Shown: piece after piece, positions 1-6,985 of the stretch | Layout of the letters: every line of letters begins with the position of its first letter | Position numbering within the stretch: position 1 is the stretch's first letter | NCBI GenBank assembly: GCA_027010905.1 | Contig: JALVBA010000062.1 | Location: forward strand, 1 to 12,642 | Direction: 5' to 3' | DNA length: 12,642 nt | DNA from: Marinilabiliaceae bacterium | Lineage (GTDB): Bacteria; Bacteroidota; Bacteroidia; Bacteroidales; Marinilabiliaceae | The notes under the pieces: model-generated | Seen by the model: the letters and a program-made list of their open reading frames with translations, nothing else | Databases searched by the model: none | What the model was told of the DNA's origin: nothing | Program-made: the position numbers and the translations under genes

Positions 1-21
1 TATTTCGCCGACCCCACCCCG

Positions 22-40
22 CCCCTCCCTTGAGGGGAGG
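22..40. repeat. GC-rich palindrome (hairpin-forming)
   Basis: The sequence CCCCTCCCTTGAGGGGAGG can fold in two ways. CCTCCC (24-29) can pair with GGGAGG (35-40), or CCCCTC (22-27) with GAGGGG (32-37) around a CCTT loop. It sits in a C-rich patch unlike the AT-rich surroundings. It lies about 140 bases past the proB stop and has no T-tract on either strand, so it does not look like an intrinsic terminator. It may be an intergenic repeat unit, but only a genome-wide search can show that. Confidence 0.4.
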
Positions 41-48
41 TGAAAGTT

Positions 49-81
49 GCACCTTCGGCTATTGTTGTTTCGCACCTTTGG
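49..81. repeat. Short imperfect direct repeat in the left intergenic region
   Basis: GCACCTTCGG (49-58) recurs as GCACCTTTGG (72-81), a 9 of 10 match 23 bases apart, beside the GC-rich palindrome. The stretch 1-182 downstream of proB shows no convincing reading frame on either strand. The repeat and palindrome together look like a non-coding intergenic element. The copy is too short to be certain it is not chance. Confidence 0.25.
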
Positions 82-182
82 GACTCCTATTTGACATCGT
101 CCTTAATTCTACTAACTAAACTCAACCTTTTTCACTACAAGACAATTGACATACAATACTATCGCCTCCAAATTCCTCTTTC

Positions 183-1265
183 TCAATGTGAAAATAGGTA
201 GAGATAATCATAATGAATCAGCGGTCTATACTTTTTATCGTTTATGTGCTCCTCAGCTTTTTGCAGGCTGTAAGATGCCTTTCCTATTCCAATAATCTCT
301 CCTTTCTCACTCAAAATACGAATAAGGTCTCCTTTCAGGAAATCACCATCAAAGTCTATCACTCCAGGTAACAGCAAGCTTGTGGCCTTCTCGGAGCGCA
401 ATGCTTCAAGGGCACCACTGTTTATTGTCAACTCTGCCTTGGTGAAACCATCAGAATAGGCCATCCATTTTTTCACCGCCGGGCACTTCTCTCCGGGAAT
501 AAAGTGTGTATGAACCACCTCATCAGATTTTGATTCAATATCGAGCAAAATATTCTCTTTTCTTCCGTTTGCAATGTGAACTGAAACACCAGATGCAGCC
601 GTCTTCTGAGCGATACGACATTTCGTCTGCATCCCACCTCTTCCAAAACCAGATTTCGATGAAGAGATAAAAGAGAACATCTCAGAAGATGCATCATTGA
701 CAATCTTCCTGATAACGTTGCTCTCAGCACTTGCCGGATTGCCGTTAAATATTCCGTCAACATTACTCAAAATATAGAGAGAATCACAACTCATCATCGA
801 GGCCATAAGGCCTGCAAGCTCATCGTTATCGGTAAACATTAGTGCTGTTACCGAGATTGCATCATTCTCATTCACTATTGGCAAGATGCCACTATTCCAC
901 AGCCCTGTGATACAATTTTTCATATTCAGATAGTGCTCTCTGGTTCTAAAATCCTGCTTGGTAACTAAAACCTGTGCAACAGGAATCCCCAGCTCCTCAA
1001 ATAGTTTAGAATAGATACCCATCAGCTTTACCTGACCTATAGATGAAAGAACCTGACGCTCTGTTACAGTATCCGTCCTTTTACTTAAACTAACCATACT
1101 TCGTCCAGCTGCAACTGCCCCCGAAGAGACAAGAACAATCTTCTTCCCATATTTGTGCATTGTAGCAATCTGGTCGGCAAGATGCTTAATTCTCGACATA
1201 TCTAACTGTCTGTCATCAGCAGTAAGTACGTTAGAGCCTATCTTTATGGTAATTTTTTCAGACAT
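183..1265 (-). CDS. proB: Glutamate 5-kinase (ProB) with C-terminal PUA domain
   Basis: Catalyses ATP-dependent phosphorylation of L-glutamate to gamma-glutamyl phosphate, the first step of proline synthesis, in the cytoplasm. The 360 residues match the usual full-length bacterial enzyme. An amino-acid kinase domain spans about 1-255: SSGAVAAGR (47-55), NENDAIS (132-138), FTDNDELA (144-151), LSNVDGIF (166-173) and GRGGMQTK (208-215), which together form the glutamate and ATP sites. Residues from about 264 to 355 form a PUA domain, including KGDLIRI (311-317). The ATG at 1265 lies 10 bases after the proC stop, so the two are translationally close. It is the last gene of the cluster in the window. 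proA, the next enzyme, is not seen and may lie beyond the left edge or elsewhere. Key residues look intact. Confidence 0.96.
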   Translation of the reverse strand: MSEKITIKIGSNVLTADDRQLDMSRIKHLADQIATMHKYGKKIVLVSSGAVAAGRSMVSLSKRTDTVTERQVLSSIGQVKLMGIYSKLFEELGIPVAQVLVTKQDFRTREHYLNMKNCITGLWNSGILPIVNENDAISVTALMFTDNDELAGLMASMMSCDSLYILSNVDGIFNGNPASAESNVIRKIVNDASSEMFSFISSSKSGFGRGGMQTKCRIAQKTAASGVSVHIANGRKENILLDIESKSDEVVHTHFIPGEKCPAVKKWMAYSDGFTKAELTINSGALEALRSEKATSLLLPGVIDFDGDFLKGDLIRILSEKGEIIGIGKASYSLQKAEEHINDKKYRPLIHYDYLYLFSH

Positions 1266-1275
1266 ACGAAGTTGA

Positions 1276-2076
1276 CTACTTACCGTTTTCTATTTTATTG
1301 TACGAGGTTAACAACCCTTTAATAAGTGATGAGCTGAATCCTTGATGTTCCATCTCGTTAAGTCCTGAGATAGTCACACCCCAGGGAGTAGTTACCTTGT
1401 CAATCTCATCCTCAGGATGGTTACCCTTTTGGATGAGTAATTCAGCTGCCCCTTTTACCGTCTGAGCGGCAATTTGAAGCGCAAGATTAGAGCCAAAACC
1501 TATCTCAACACCTCCCTGTGTTGAGGCACGGATATATCGGAGGGCATACGCAATTCCACAAGCCGCAAGTACCGTAGCCGATGACATCAGCTCCTCAGGA
1601 ATAATAATTGCTTTGCCCAGATGGCTGAAAAGTTCAACAACATCACTCTCCTGTTTTTCAGTAGCGTTAAGCGACGATACACAAGTCATTGACTCACCTA
1701 TCTCAATGGCAGTATTGGGCATTGCTCTGAAAACTGGCAGTTGAAGACCACACATCTCCTGAATCTTTTCAGCGGACACTCCGGTAGCAACAGATACAAT
1801 TATAGTATTTTCAGTGATAGAAGATTTAATTTCGGATATTACCTTCTCCAACTGAAAGGGTTTAACTCCCAGTATCAGAATGTCAGCATCCCGGGCAGCA
1901 AGAGCATTATCATCAGTAGTGTTAACACCCATCTCCGAAAGCTCTTTAAGCAGTGATACCCTTCTGCGTGTAATAGTCATGTTTGATGGGGTGGCCACAC
2001 CTTCGGCTATTAAGCCCCTGGCAATCGCAGTACCCAAATTACCACCCCCAATAATAGCAATACTTTTCTCTTTCAT
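1276..2076 (-). CDS. proC: Pyrroline-5-carboxylate reductase (ProC)
   Basis: Reduces 1-pyrroline-5-carboxylate to L-proline with NAD(P)H, the last proline step. The chosen ATG at 2076 gives 266 residues beginning MKEKSIAIIGGGNLG, with the Rossmann glycine motif GGGNLG at 10-15. An in-frame GTG at 2106 would add ten residues (MLILRLKNYL) before the fold, and I judge it less likely. RAMPNTA (117-123) is the conserved cofactor/substrate motif. The C-terminal dimer domain carries VTTPWGVTISGLNEME (228-243), close to the family signature except that Trp232 stands where a small residue is usual. The 141-base gap from argD is the largest within the cluster, while proB follows after only 10 bases. 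proC and proB therefore form a tight pair that might also have its own promoter. Confidence 0.95.
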   Translation of the reverse strand: MKEKSIAIIGGGNLGTAIARGLIAEGVATPSNMTITRRRVSLLKELSEMGVNTTDDNALAARDADILILGVKPFQLEKVISEIKSSITENTIIVSVATGVSAEKIQEMCGLQLPVFRAMPNTAIEIGESMTCVSSLNATEKQESDVVELFSHLGKAIIIPEELMSSATVLAACGIAYALRYIRASTQGGVEIGFGSNLALQIAAQTVKGAAELLIQKGNHPEDEIDKVTTPWGVTISGLNEMEHQGFSSSLIKGLLTSYNKIENGK

Positions 2077-2217
2077 AAGATAATTTTTAAGCCTTAAAAT
2101 TAACACCTATTTCCGGTTAATCTCAAGCTTTAGCCTAAAAACTATCCGGAATACTAATTATTCTCTCATTCCATTCTTCATTCCAGTATGACCTAATCAT
2201 ATTTATCAAAAAATGTG

Positions 2218-3348
2218 TTAAGAACTATTTAATAGAGCATGCAAACTACCTAAAAAGCTGTCTGCCTGCTTTTTTGAAAGGGTTAGAGGCGGCAATAACC
2301 TTAGTGTATTAACTCCGGAAACTCCAGTAAAAATATTTTTTCCCTTTAATAATTGAAGCCTAATTGCAGAAATTTTTTCATAGAACTCAACTCCAATCAT
2401 TAACCCTTCGCCTCTCAGCTCTTTAGCCGAAATTGTTGATTGTAAATTATTTAATAAATACTCTCCTATCTCTTTTGCGTTCAAAATCAGACTCTCTTCC
2501 TTCATTACCTCTAAAACAGCCAGTCCTGCGGCGCATGCGAGGTAGTTCCCTCCAAATGTTGTACCCAGCATCCCTTTCTCCGATTTAATCTCCGGCGATA
2601 TAAGTACCCCTCCAATAGGAAATCCATTACCCATACCTTTAGCTATTGTAATAATATCAGGTTGTATTTCTGCATACTGAAAAGCAAAAAACTTACCGCT
2701 CCTTCCATATCCACTCTGTATCTCATCAAGGATAAGCAGAGTACCAAACTTTTTACACACCTTCTCCAGTGCTCTCAAAAAATCGTAGTCGGGAATATTT
2801 ACCCCTCCAACCCCCTGGATACCTTCGATGATAACAGCAGCCACATCTTTTTTACTCAAGACCTGTTCAACCCTATCAATATCGTTAAAGGGAAGAAACT
2901 CAACCTGATGGAAGCTGTTAACCGGAGCAACAATTTTAGTATTATCAGTTGCGGCAACGGCTGCCGAGGTACGCCCGTGAAAAGCTTTTTCAAATGCAAC
3001 AATCTTACTTCGCCCGGTGTGAAACGATGCTACCTTAAATGCATTCTCATTTGCCTCTGCTCCTGAATTACACAGAAAAAGTGAGTAGTCATACATCTCG
3101 CAAAGGTCACCAAGCTTTTGTGCTAACTCCTCCTGCATTGGATTTACAACGGAGTTTGAGTAGAACCCCATCCTGTTTAGCTGTGATGATATCCTATCAA
3201 CGTAGTGAGGATGGCTGTGCCCAATAGAGATTACGGCATGGCCACCATAAAGGTCAAGATATTTGGTTCCTTTGTCATCCCACAAATAGCACCCCTCTGC
3301 TCGTACAGGAGTAATATTAAATAAGCTATATACATCAAATAGGTTCAT
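2218..3348 (-). CDS. argD: N-acylornithine aminotransferase (ArgD), PLP-dependent
   Basis: Transfers an amino group from glutamate to N-acylglutamate semialdehyde, giving N-acylornithine in arginine synthesis. It is a class-III aminotransferase of fold type I with 376 residues. SGAEAN (95-100) binds the cofactor phosphate, LDEIQSGYGRSG (207-218) carries the PLP-ring aspartate Asp208, Lys237 in TIAKGMGNG forms the Schiff base, and TTFGGN (263-268) completes the site. It lies 72 bases downstream of argC. In Bacteroides the pathway is known to run on N-succinyl rather than N-acetyl intermediates, so the true substrate may be succinylated. The sequence alone does not decide this, and the diagnostic transcarbamylase is not in the window. 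ArgD enzymes often also act as succinyldiaminopimelate aminotransferases in lysine synthesis. Confidence 0.94.
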   Translation of the reverse strand: MNLFDVYSLFNITPVRAEGCYLWDDKGTKYLDLYGGHAVISIGHSHPHYVDRISSQLNRMGFYSNSVVNPMQEELAQKLGDLCEMYDYSLFLCNSGAEANENAFKVASFHTGRSKIVAFEKAFHGRTSAAVAATDNTKIVAPVNSFHQVEFLPFNDIDRVEQVLSKKDVAAVIIEGIQGVGGVNIPDYDFLRALEKVCKKFGTLLILDEIQSGYGRSGKFFAFQYAEIQPDIITIAKGMGNGFPIGGVLISPEIKSEKGMLGTTFGGNYLACAAGLAVLEVMKEESLILNAKEIGEYLLNNLQSTISAKELRGEGLMIGVEFYEKISAIRLQLLKGKNIFTGVSGVNTLRLLPPLTLSKKQADSFLGSLHALLNSS

Positions 3349-3420
3349 ACTTTAACTTGATTTTGGTAATACTCCCCTTTTGTGGGAAAGCAAAAACCAA
3401 CATAAATATTTAACTAAAAG

Positions 3421-4386
3421 CTAAAAAGCCATAGGTTTGAGACGAAGACCTGTTAATTCATCCAATCCAAAAATAAGATTCATATTTTGTACAGCCTGTC
3501 CCGATGCCCCTTTCAGGAGATTATCGACAAAACTGACTATGTGCAATTTATTACTGTATTTTTTGACATAAAGAACGGCTTTATTGGTATTTACCACCAT
3601 CTTCAAATCAGGGTTTCTGTCAACAACATGAACAAACGGATGTGGCTGATAGTACTCCTTGTACAGTTTTACTGCCTCCTGCTCACTCAATTGTGAATCC
3701 AAATAGACAGAAGCCATTATCCCCCGAGGGAAATCACCTCGCATAGGAACAAAATTCACCGGTGCGTCAAAACCACTCTGTAGCTGCAAAAGCGTTTCTC
3801 CTATCTCTCCCAAGTGCTGATGCCCGAATGCTTTGTAAACGGACGCATTATTGTTTCTCCAGCTAAAGTGATTTGTTACTGTTGGCGATTGACCTGCTCC
3901 TGTTGAACCGGTAACAGCATGAATGTGAACCTCACTAAGATTATTTGATGCAGCCATTGGCAAAAGTGCAAGTTGAATTGCCGTAGCAAAACAACCCGGA
4001 TTAGCAATATGTGATGCCTTAGCAATTTTATCACGCTGCAACTCCGGCAATCCATAAACAAAATCCCCGGCACTACTCTTTAACCTGAAATCGTGGCTAA
4101 GGTCTATCACCTTCCCTTTGTATGTTTCAGGCAACTCGTCAACATACGACTTCGACCGCCCATGCCCCATGCATAAAAAGAGAACATCAGCAGAATGGAT
4201 ATCCGGTGCAGAAACAAATGATGTCTCTATCTCTCCAAAAAGATCCGTATGTACATCGGCAACAGAATTACCCGCATTGCTTGTGCTTTGTATAAACTCA
4301 ATCTCTGCCTGCGGATGGTTGATTAAAATACGAATCAACTCCCCGGCAGTATATCCTGCTCCTCCTATTATTCCAGCTTTTATCAT
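3421..4386 (-). CDS. argC: N-acyl-gamma-glutamyl-phosphate reductase (ArgC)
   Basis: Reduces N-acylglutamyl 5-phosphate to the semialdehyde with NADPH in arginine synthesis. The 321 residues contain an N-terminal Rossmann motif, GIIGGAGYTAGEL (5-17), the catalytic cysteine Cys132 in NPGCF (129-133), a histidine pair in GHQHLGEI (188-195) that includes the likely catalytic base, and the C-terminal KGASGQAVQN (292-301) typical of the family. The ATG at 4386 places the nucleotide-binding strand at residues 2-8, so no other start is needed. It sits 63 bases after argG and 72 before argD in the same direction, consistent with an operon. No argB kinase, the preceding step, is seen in the window. 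Confidence 0.96.
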   Translation of the reverse strand: MIKAGIIGGAGYTAGELIRILINHPQAEIEFIQSTSNAGNSVADVHTDLFGEIETSFVSAPDIHSADVLFLCMGHGRSKSYVDELPETYKGKVIDLSHDFRLKSSAGDFVYGLPELQRDKIAKASHIANPGCFATAIQLALLPMAASNNLSEVHIHAVTGSTGAGQSPTVTNHFSWRNNNASVYKAFGHQHLGEIGETLLQLQSGFDAPVNFVPMRGDFPRGIMASVYLDSQLSEQEAVKLYKEYYQPHPFVHVVDRNPDLKMVVNTNKAVLYVKKYSNKLHIVSFVDNLLKGASGQAVQNMNLIFGLDELTGLRLKPMAF

Positions 4387-4449
4387 AAATCTATAGTTAA
4401 AGGGCTCTCTGGCTAATGAGTTTTCCCCAGAATTTGTTACTGAAAATTT

Positions 4450-5655
4450 TTACACAAAATTCAATTTGTCTTTATTTACTGTGTTGTAAATCTTCATTGA
4501 GTTTGACATGATTTTAGTAAAGCCTTCAACATCATTTCCATTCCATGCCTTGTTTACTTCTCCATACTCACCAAACCCACTGTTCATAAGGTCGTGCTCT
4601 GACTCAATGCCAACAACAAAAAATCTGTATGGGTTAAGGCGGATTATTACCTTGCCTGACACGTTCTCCTGCGAACTATTGAGAAATGCCTCGATATCAC
4701 GCATTACAGGCTCAAGATACTGAGCCTCGTGTAACAGCATTCCGTACCAGTTAGCCATCTGCTCTTTCCAGTACATCTGCCATTTCGTGAGGACATGCTT
4801 CTCAAGTACTTCGTGAGCTTTAATCAGAATAAGGGGAGCGGCAGCCTCAAATCCAACCCTACCCTTAATACCGATTATTGTATCACCAACATGCATATCA
4901 CGACCTATTCCATACACTTTGGCTTTCGATTCAATATCTATAATGGCATCTGTTTTATTTACAAACTCTTTTCCGTCGATACTTTTTATTTCGCCCTTCT
5001 CAAACTCAATAATCATCTCAGTCTCCTCAGTTTTCTCCACCTGACTGGGATACGCCTCTTCGGGTAGAGTCTCATTGGTAGTCAATGTTTCCTTACCTCC
5101 TATACTTGTACCCCACAGCCCTTTATTTATGGAATACTCCATTTTACTCCAGTCTCTCACCACACCAAACTTCTTCAGGTAATCAATCTCCTCATCTCTC
5201 GAGAGAGTTAAATCTCTGATAGGAGTGAGGATTTTTATTTCGGGAGCAAGAATCTGAAAAGTGAGGTCAAACCGTATCTGGTCATTCCCCGCACCGGTAC
5301 TACCGTGAGCAATGTATTTGGCTCCAATTTCCCGTGCATAGTTAACAATTGCTATTGCCTGAAAAATACGCTCCGAACTAACAGATAGCGGGTATGTATG
5401 ATTCTTTAGGATATTCCCGTAAATCATATATTTTATACACCTATCGTAGTATGTTTGGGTAACATCAAGTGTTTTATGATTTGTAACACCAAGTTCATAG
5501 GCCTTGGTCTCTATGTCCGCCAGCTCATTTCCAGAGAAGCCTCCGGTATTTGCAATAGCTGAATATATCTCAAGCTCTTTCTCGTCCGAAAGATACTTCA
5601 CGCAAAATGATGTATCCAATCCTCCGCTGTATGCTAAAACTACTTTCTCTTTCAT
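4450..5655 (-). CDS. argG: Argininosuccinate synthase (ArgG)
   Basis: Joins citrulline and aspartate with ATP to give argininosuccinate, the penultimate arginine step, in the cytoplasm. The 401 residues are typical of the family. The ATP-pyrophosphatase P-loop AYSGGLDTS is at 8-16, AHGSTGAGNDQIRFD (116-130) forms the nucleotide and citrulline/aspartate site, and SINKGLWGTSIGG (175-187) is also conserved. The ATG at 5655 gives MKEKVVLAYSGG, a normal N-terminus. It starts 16 bases after the stop of the GNAT gene and is followed 63 bases later by argC, so it belongs to the same transcription unit. No truncation or lost catalytic residue is visible. argH, needed to finish arginine, is outside the window. 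Confidence 0.97.
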   Translation of the reverse strand: MKEKVVLAYSGGLDTSFCVKYLSDEKELEIYSAIANTGGFSGNELADIETKAYELGVTNHKTLDVTQTYYDRCIKYMIYGNILKNHTYPLSVSSERIFQAIAIVNYAREIGAKYIAHGSTGAGNDQIRFDLTFQILAPEIKILTPIRDLTLSRDEEIDYLKKFGVVRDWSKMEYSINKGLWGTSIGGKETLTTNETLPEEAYPSQVEKTEETEMIIEFEKGEIKSIDGKEFVNKTDAIIDIESKAKVYGIGRDMHVGDTIIGIKGRVGFEAAAPLILIKAHEVLEKHVLTKWQMYWKEQMANWYGMLLHEAQYLEPVMRDIEAFLNSSQENVSGKVIIRLNPYRFFVVGIESEHDLMNSGFGEYGEVNKAWNGNDVEGFTKIMSNSMKIYNTVNKDKLNFV

Positions 5656-5671
5656 ATTTCTGTTTTTTTCG

Positions 5672-6373
5672 TTAAATCGAAAAGAGTGTACTTAAGATAC
5701 TTCTTTTCTGTTTTAAATTCTTTTTCTGAATATTTCCTCGTCTTAACAGTACAAACTGCTTAAACTTCACCCACCTGTTAACAACATCCAGCTCTTTTGT
5801 TGAGTCTCTTTTTTCTTCACTACCCCCTTTTTCATCCTCCTCTTTAGATGGGGTGTAGAGCATCCCTGTACAGAGACAGTGATTTCTGTTAGTACGGACT
5901 AAAATATCATAATTTACACAACTCCGACATCCCTTCCAGAACTCATCGTCATCGGTAAGCTCGGAGAAGGTGACAGGTCTGTAACCCAAATCCGAATTTA
6001 TCTTCATCACTGCTAAACCTGTGGTCAGTCCAAATATTTTGGAATTAGGAAACAGCTCCCTTGACAACTCAAAAGCCTTTCTTTTTATTGCTTTTGCCAG
6101 CCCTTGCCCCCTAAACTTCTCAACTACTATCAGCCCCGAGTTGGCAACAAACTGTTTTCCTCCCCACGACTCCAAGTAACAAAATCCGGCGAACTCATCA
6201 CCCTTCAAGGCGATAATAGCTTTGCCCTCGTTTATTTTTGCAATCAGATAATCAGGAGAACGTTTTGCTATTCCCGTCCCTCTCACCTTTGCAGCATCCT
6301 TAATGGTTTTCAATATTACATCTACGTACGGAAGATGCTCCTTAGTTGCTTCCGATATCTTGAAATCATTCAT
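5672..6373 (-). CDS. GNAT acyltransferase, candidate N-acylglutamate synthase of the arginine pathway
   Basis: A 233-residue GNAT protein. An acyl-CoA pyrophosphate-binding motif is visible as EKFRGQGLAKA (85-95), preceded by the beta-4 strand LIVVE (81-85). Four cysteines, Cys149, Cys152, Cys166 and Cys168 (GCRSC and HCLCTGML), follow the fold and could bind a metal. A charged Lys/Glu tail from about 175 to 233 completes it. The ATG overlaps the argR stop by four bases (ATGA), implying translational coupling, and argG follows after 16 bases. This arrangement recurs in Bacteroidetes, where the protein is thought to make N-acetyl- or N-succinylglutamate, filling the role of ArgA. The GNAT fold and operon are seen. 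The glutamate substrate is inferred from context, and the acyl donor is open. Confidence 0.8.
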   Translation of the reverse strand: MNDFKISEATKEHLPYVDVILKTIKDAAKVRGTGIAKRSPDYLIAKINEGKAIIALKGDEFAGFCYLESWGGKQFVANSGLIVVEKFRGQGLAKAIKRKAFELSRELFPNSKIFGLTTGLAVMKINSDLGYRPVTFSELTDDDEFWKGCRSCVNYDILVRTNRNHCLCTGMLYTPSKEEDEKGGSEEKRDSTKELDVVNRWVKFKQFVLLRRGNIQKKNLKQKRSILSTLFSI

Positions 6374-6852
6374 ATAATTTTATTTTTTAATCCGGGAATA
6401 ATTAAATCAAGTGCATTTATCACATCTGATTTTAAAACTCCGTCACGGTTAATCAGTAGTATCGTATCATCTCCGGCAATAGTTCCCAACACCTCAAATA
6501 TTCCAAAACTATCAATTACTGATGCAATACTATTTGCAAACCCCGGCTTGGTTTTAATTATAGCCATCGACCCTGAAAACTCAATTGAATTAATCCTATT
6601 CAAAGGAAATCCTTCAAGAGTTAAATCCTCATCCGGCTGTTTCCGGCTGTTTTCCAGAATCCCATATCTGTAACCTGTTTCCGAGTCAGGAACCTTCGCA
6701 ACCTTCAGATATTTCAAATCTCTCGACAGAGTAGCCTGAGTAATATTGTAACCCTGCTTAATAAGCATTTTTAACAACTCCTCCTGACTGCTAATCCTCT
6801 TATCAGATACTATCTGCTTTATTGCAATTAACCTTTGTGTTTTTTCTTTCAT
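6370..6852 (-). CDS. argR: Arginine repressor (ArgR)
   Basis: Hexameric arginine-sensing regulator that binds ARG-box operators. The 160 residues carry an N-terminal winged helix-turn-helix of about 1-70, including SSQEELLKML (21-30) and the recognition helix ITQATLSRDLKYL (37-49) with the hallmark Ser43-Arg44. The C-terminal oligomerisation and arginine-binding domain spans about 85-155, including GTIAGDDT (123-130), whose paired aspartates bind arginine in the family. It is first in the cluster and is followed by the GNAT gene through a four-base ATGA overlap. Two operator-like palindromes lie just upstream of its ATG, the nearer one only 7 bases away, so autoregulation together with the whole arginine cluster is likely. 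Confidence 0.96.
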   Translation of the reverse strand: MKEKTQRLIAIKQIVSDKRISSQEELLKMLIKQGYNITQATLSRDLKYLKVAKVPDSETGYRYGILENSRKQPDEDLTLEGFPLNRINSIEFSGSMAIIKTKPGFANSIASVIDSFGIFEVLGTIAGDDTILLINRDGVLKSDVINALDLIIPGLKNKII

Positions 6853-6858
6853 ATCGTC

Positions 6859-6876
6859 AATGTATAAATATACATT
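6859..6876. promoter_or_regulatory. ARG box 1 (ArgR operator), perfect 18-bp palindrome
   Basis: AATGTATAAATATACATT has two exact 8-base inverted arms around a central AA. Both the 18-bp length and the TG(T/A)AT-like arms match known ARG boxes. It lies in the argR/carB divergent gap, 6 bases from the argR start codon, near or just after the predicted argR transcription start. ArgR binding here would block transcription of the argR operon. Confidence 0.75.
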
Positions 6877-6879
6877 TTC

Positions 6880-6897
6880 GATGCAAAATTATACAAA
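6880..6897. promoter_or_regulatory. ARG box 2 (ArgR operator), imperfect
   Basis: The core TGCAAAATTATACA (6882-6895) is a degenerate version of box 1. It is separated from box 1 by exactly 3 bases, which puts the centres 21 bp apart, about two helical turns. Paired 18-bp boxes 2-3 bp apart are the classical ArgR arrangement. On the minus strand this box contains the predicted -7 element of the argR promoter, so occupancy would exclude RNA polymerase. Confidence 0.65.
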
Positions 6898-6913
6898 TAA
6901 TATTTAGAACAAA
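6884..6913 (-). promoter_or_regulatory. Predicted argR operon promoter (Bacteroidetes type)
   Basis: On the minus strand TTTG (6913-6910) and TAATTTTG (6891-6884) match the -33 TTTG and -7 TAnnTTTG elements of Bacteroidetes primary sigma promoters, with an 18-base spacer, near the lower end of the usual range. Transcription should start around 6875-6880, inside the ARG-box pair and about 25 bases before the argR ATG. Confidence 0.55.
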
Positions 6914-6934
6914 ACTTTTTATGCAAAAAATTAG

Positions 6935-6942
6935 TACTTTTG
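6935..6942 (+). promoter_or_regulatory. Predicted -7 element of the carB promoter
   Basis: TACTTTTG matches TAnnTTTG exactly, and the carB ATG lies 43 bases further on. No clear TTTG at -33 is visible; a T-run at 6916-6920 is the nearest candidate. The ARG boxes lie roughly 40-75 bases upstream, so any ArgR effect on carB would be less direct than on argR. Confidence 0.45.
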
Positions 6943-6985
6943 TGCCAAAGAAAAAATTAAGCTATAAAACTATTAAGCTATTCAA

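Noticed and set aside
22..40. Palindrome as terminator of the arg-pro operon
   Set aside because: The stem is short, it lies about 140 bases past proB, and neither strand shows a T-tract.
2077..2106. GTG start extending ProC by ten residues
   Set aside because: The extra MLILRLKNYL precedes the normal N-terminus of the Rossmann fold, and the ATG at 2076 fits family length.
2662..3066. 134-codon plus-strand frame
   Set aside because: It is antisense to argD, and its translation shows no recognisable motif.
6104..6673. 189-codon plus-strand frame
   Set aside because: It is antisense to the GNAT and argR genes, whose motifs are unambiguous.
6901..6940. Third ARG box near carB
   Set aside because: The best alignment (about 6920-6937) matches box 1 at only about half the positions and is out of phase with the other two.
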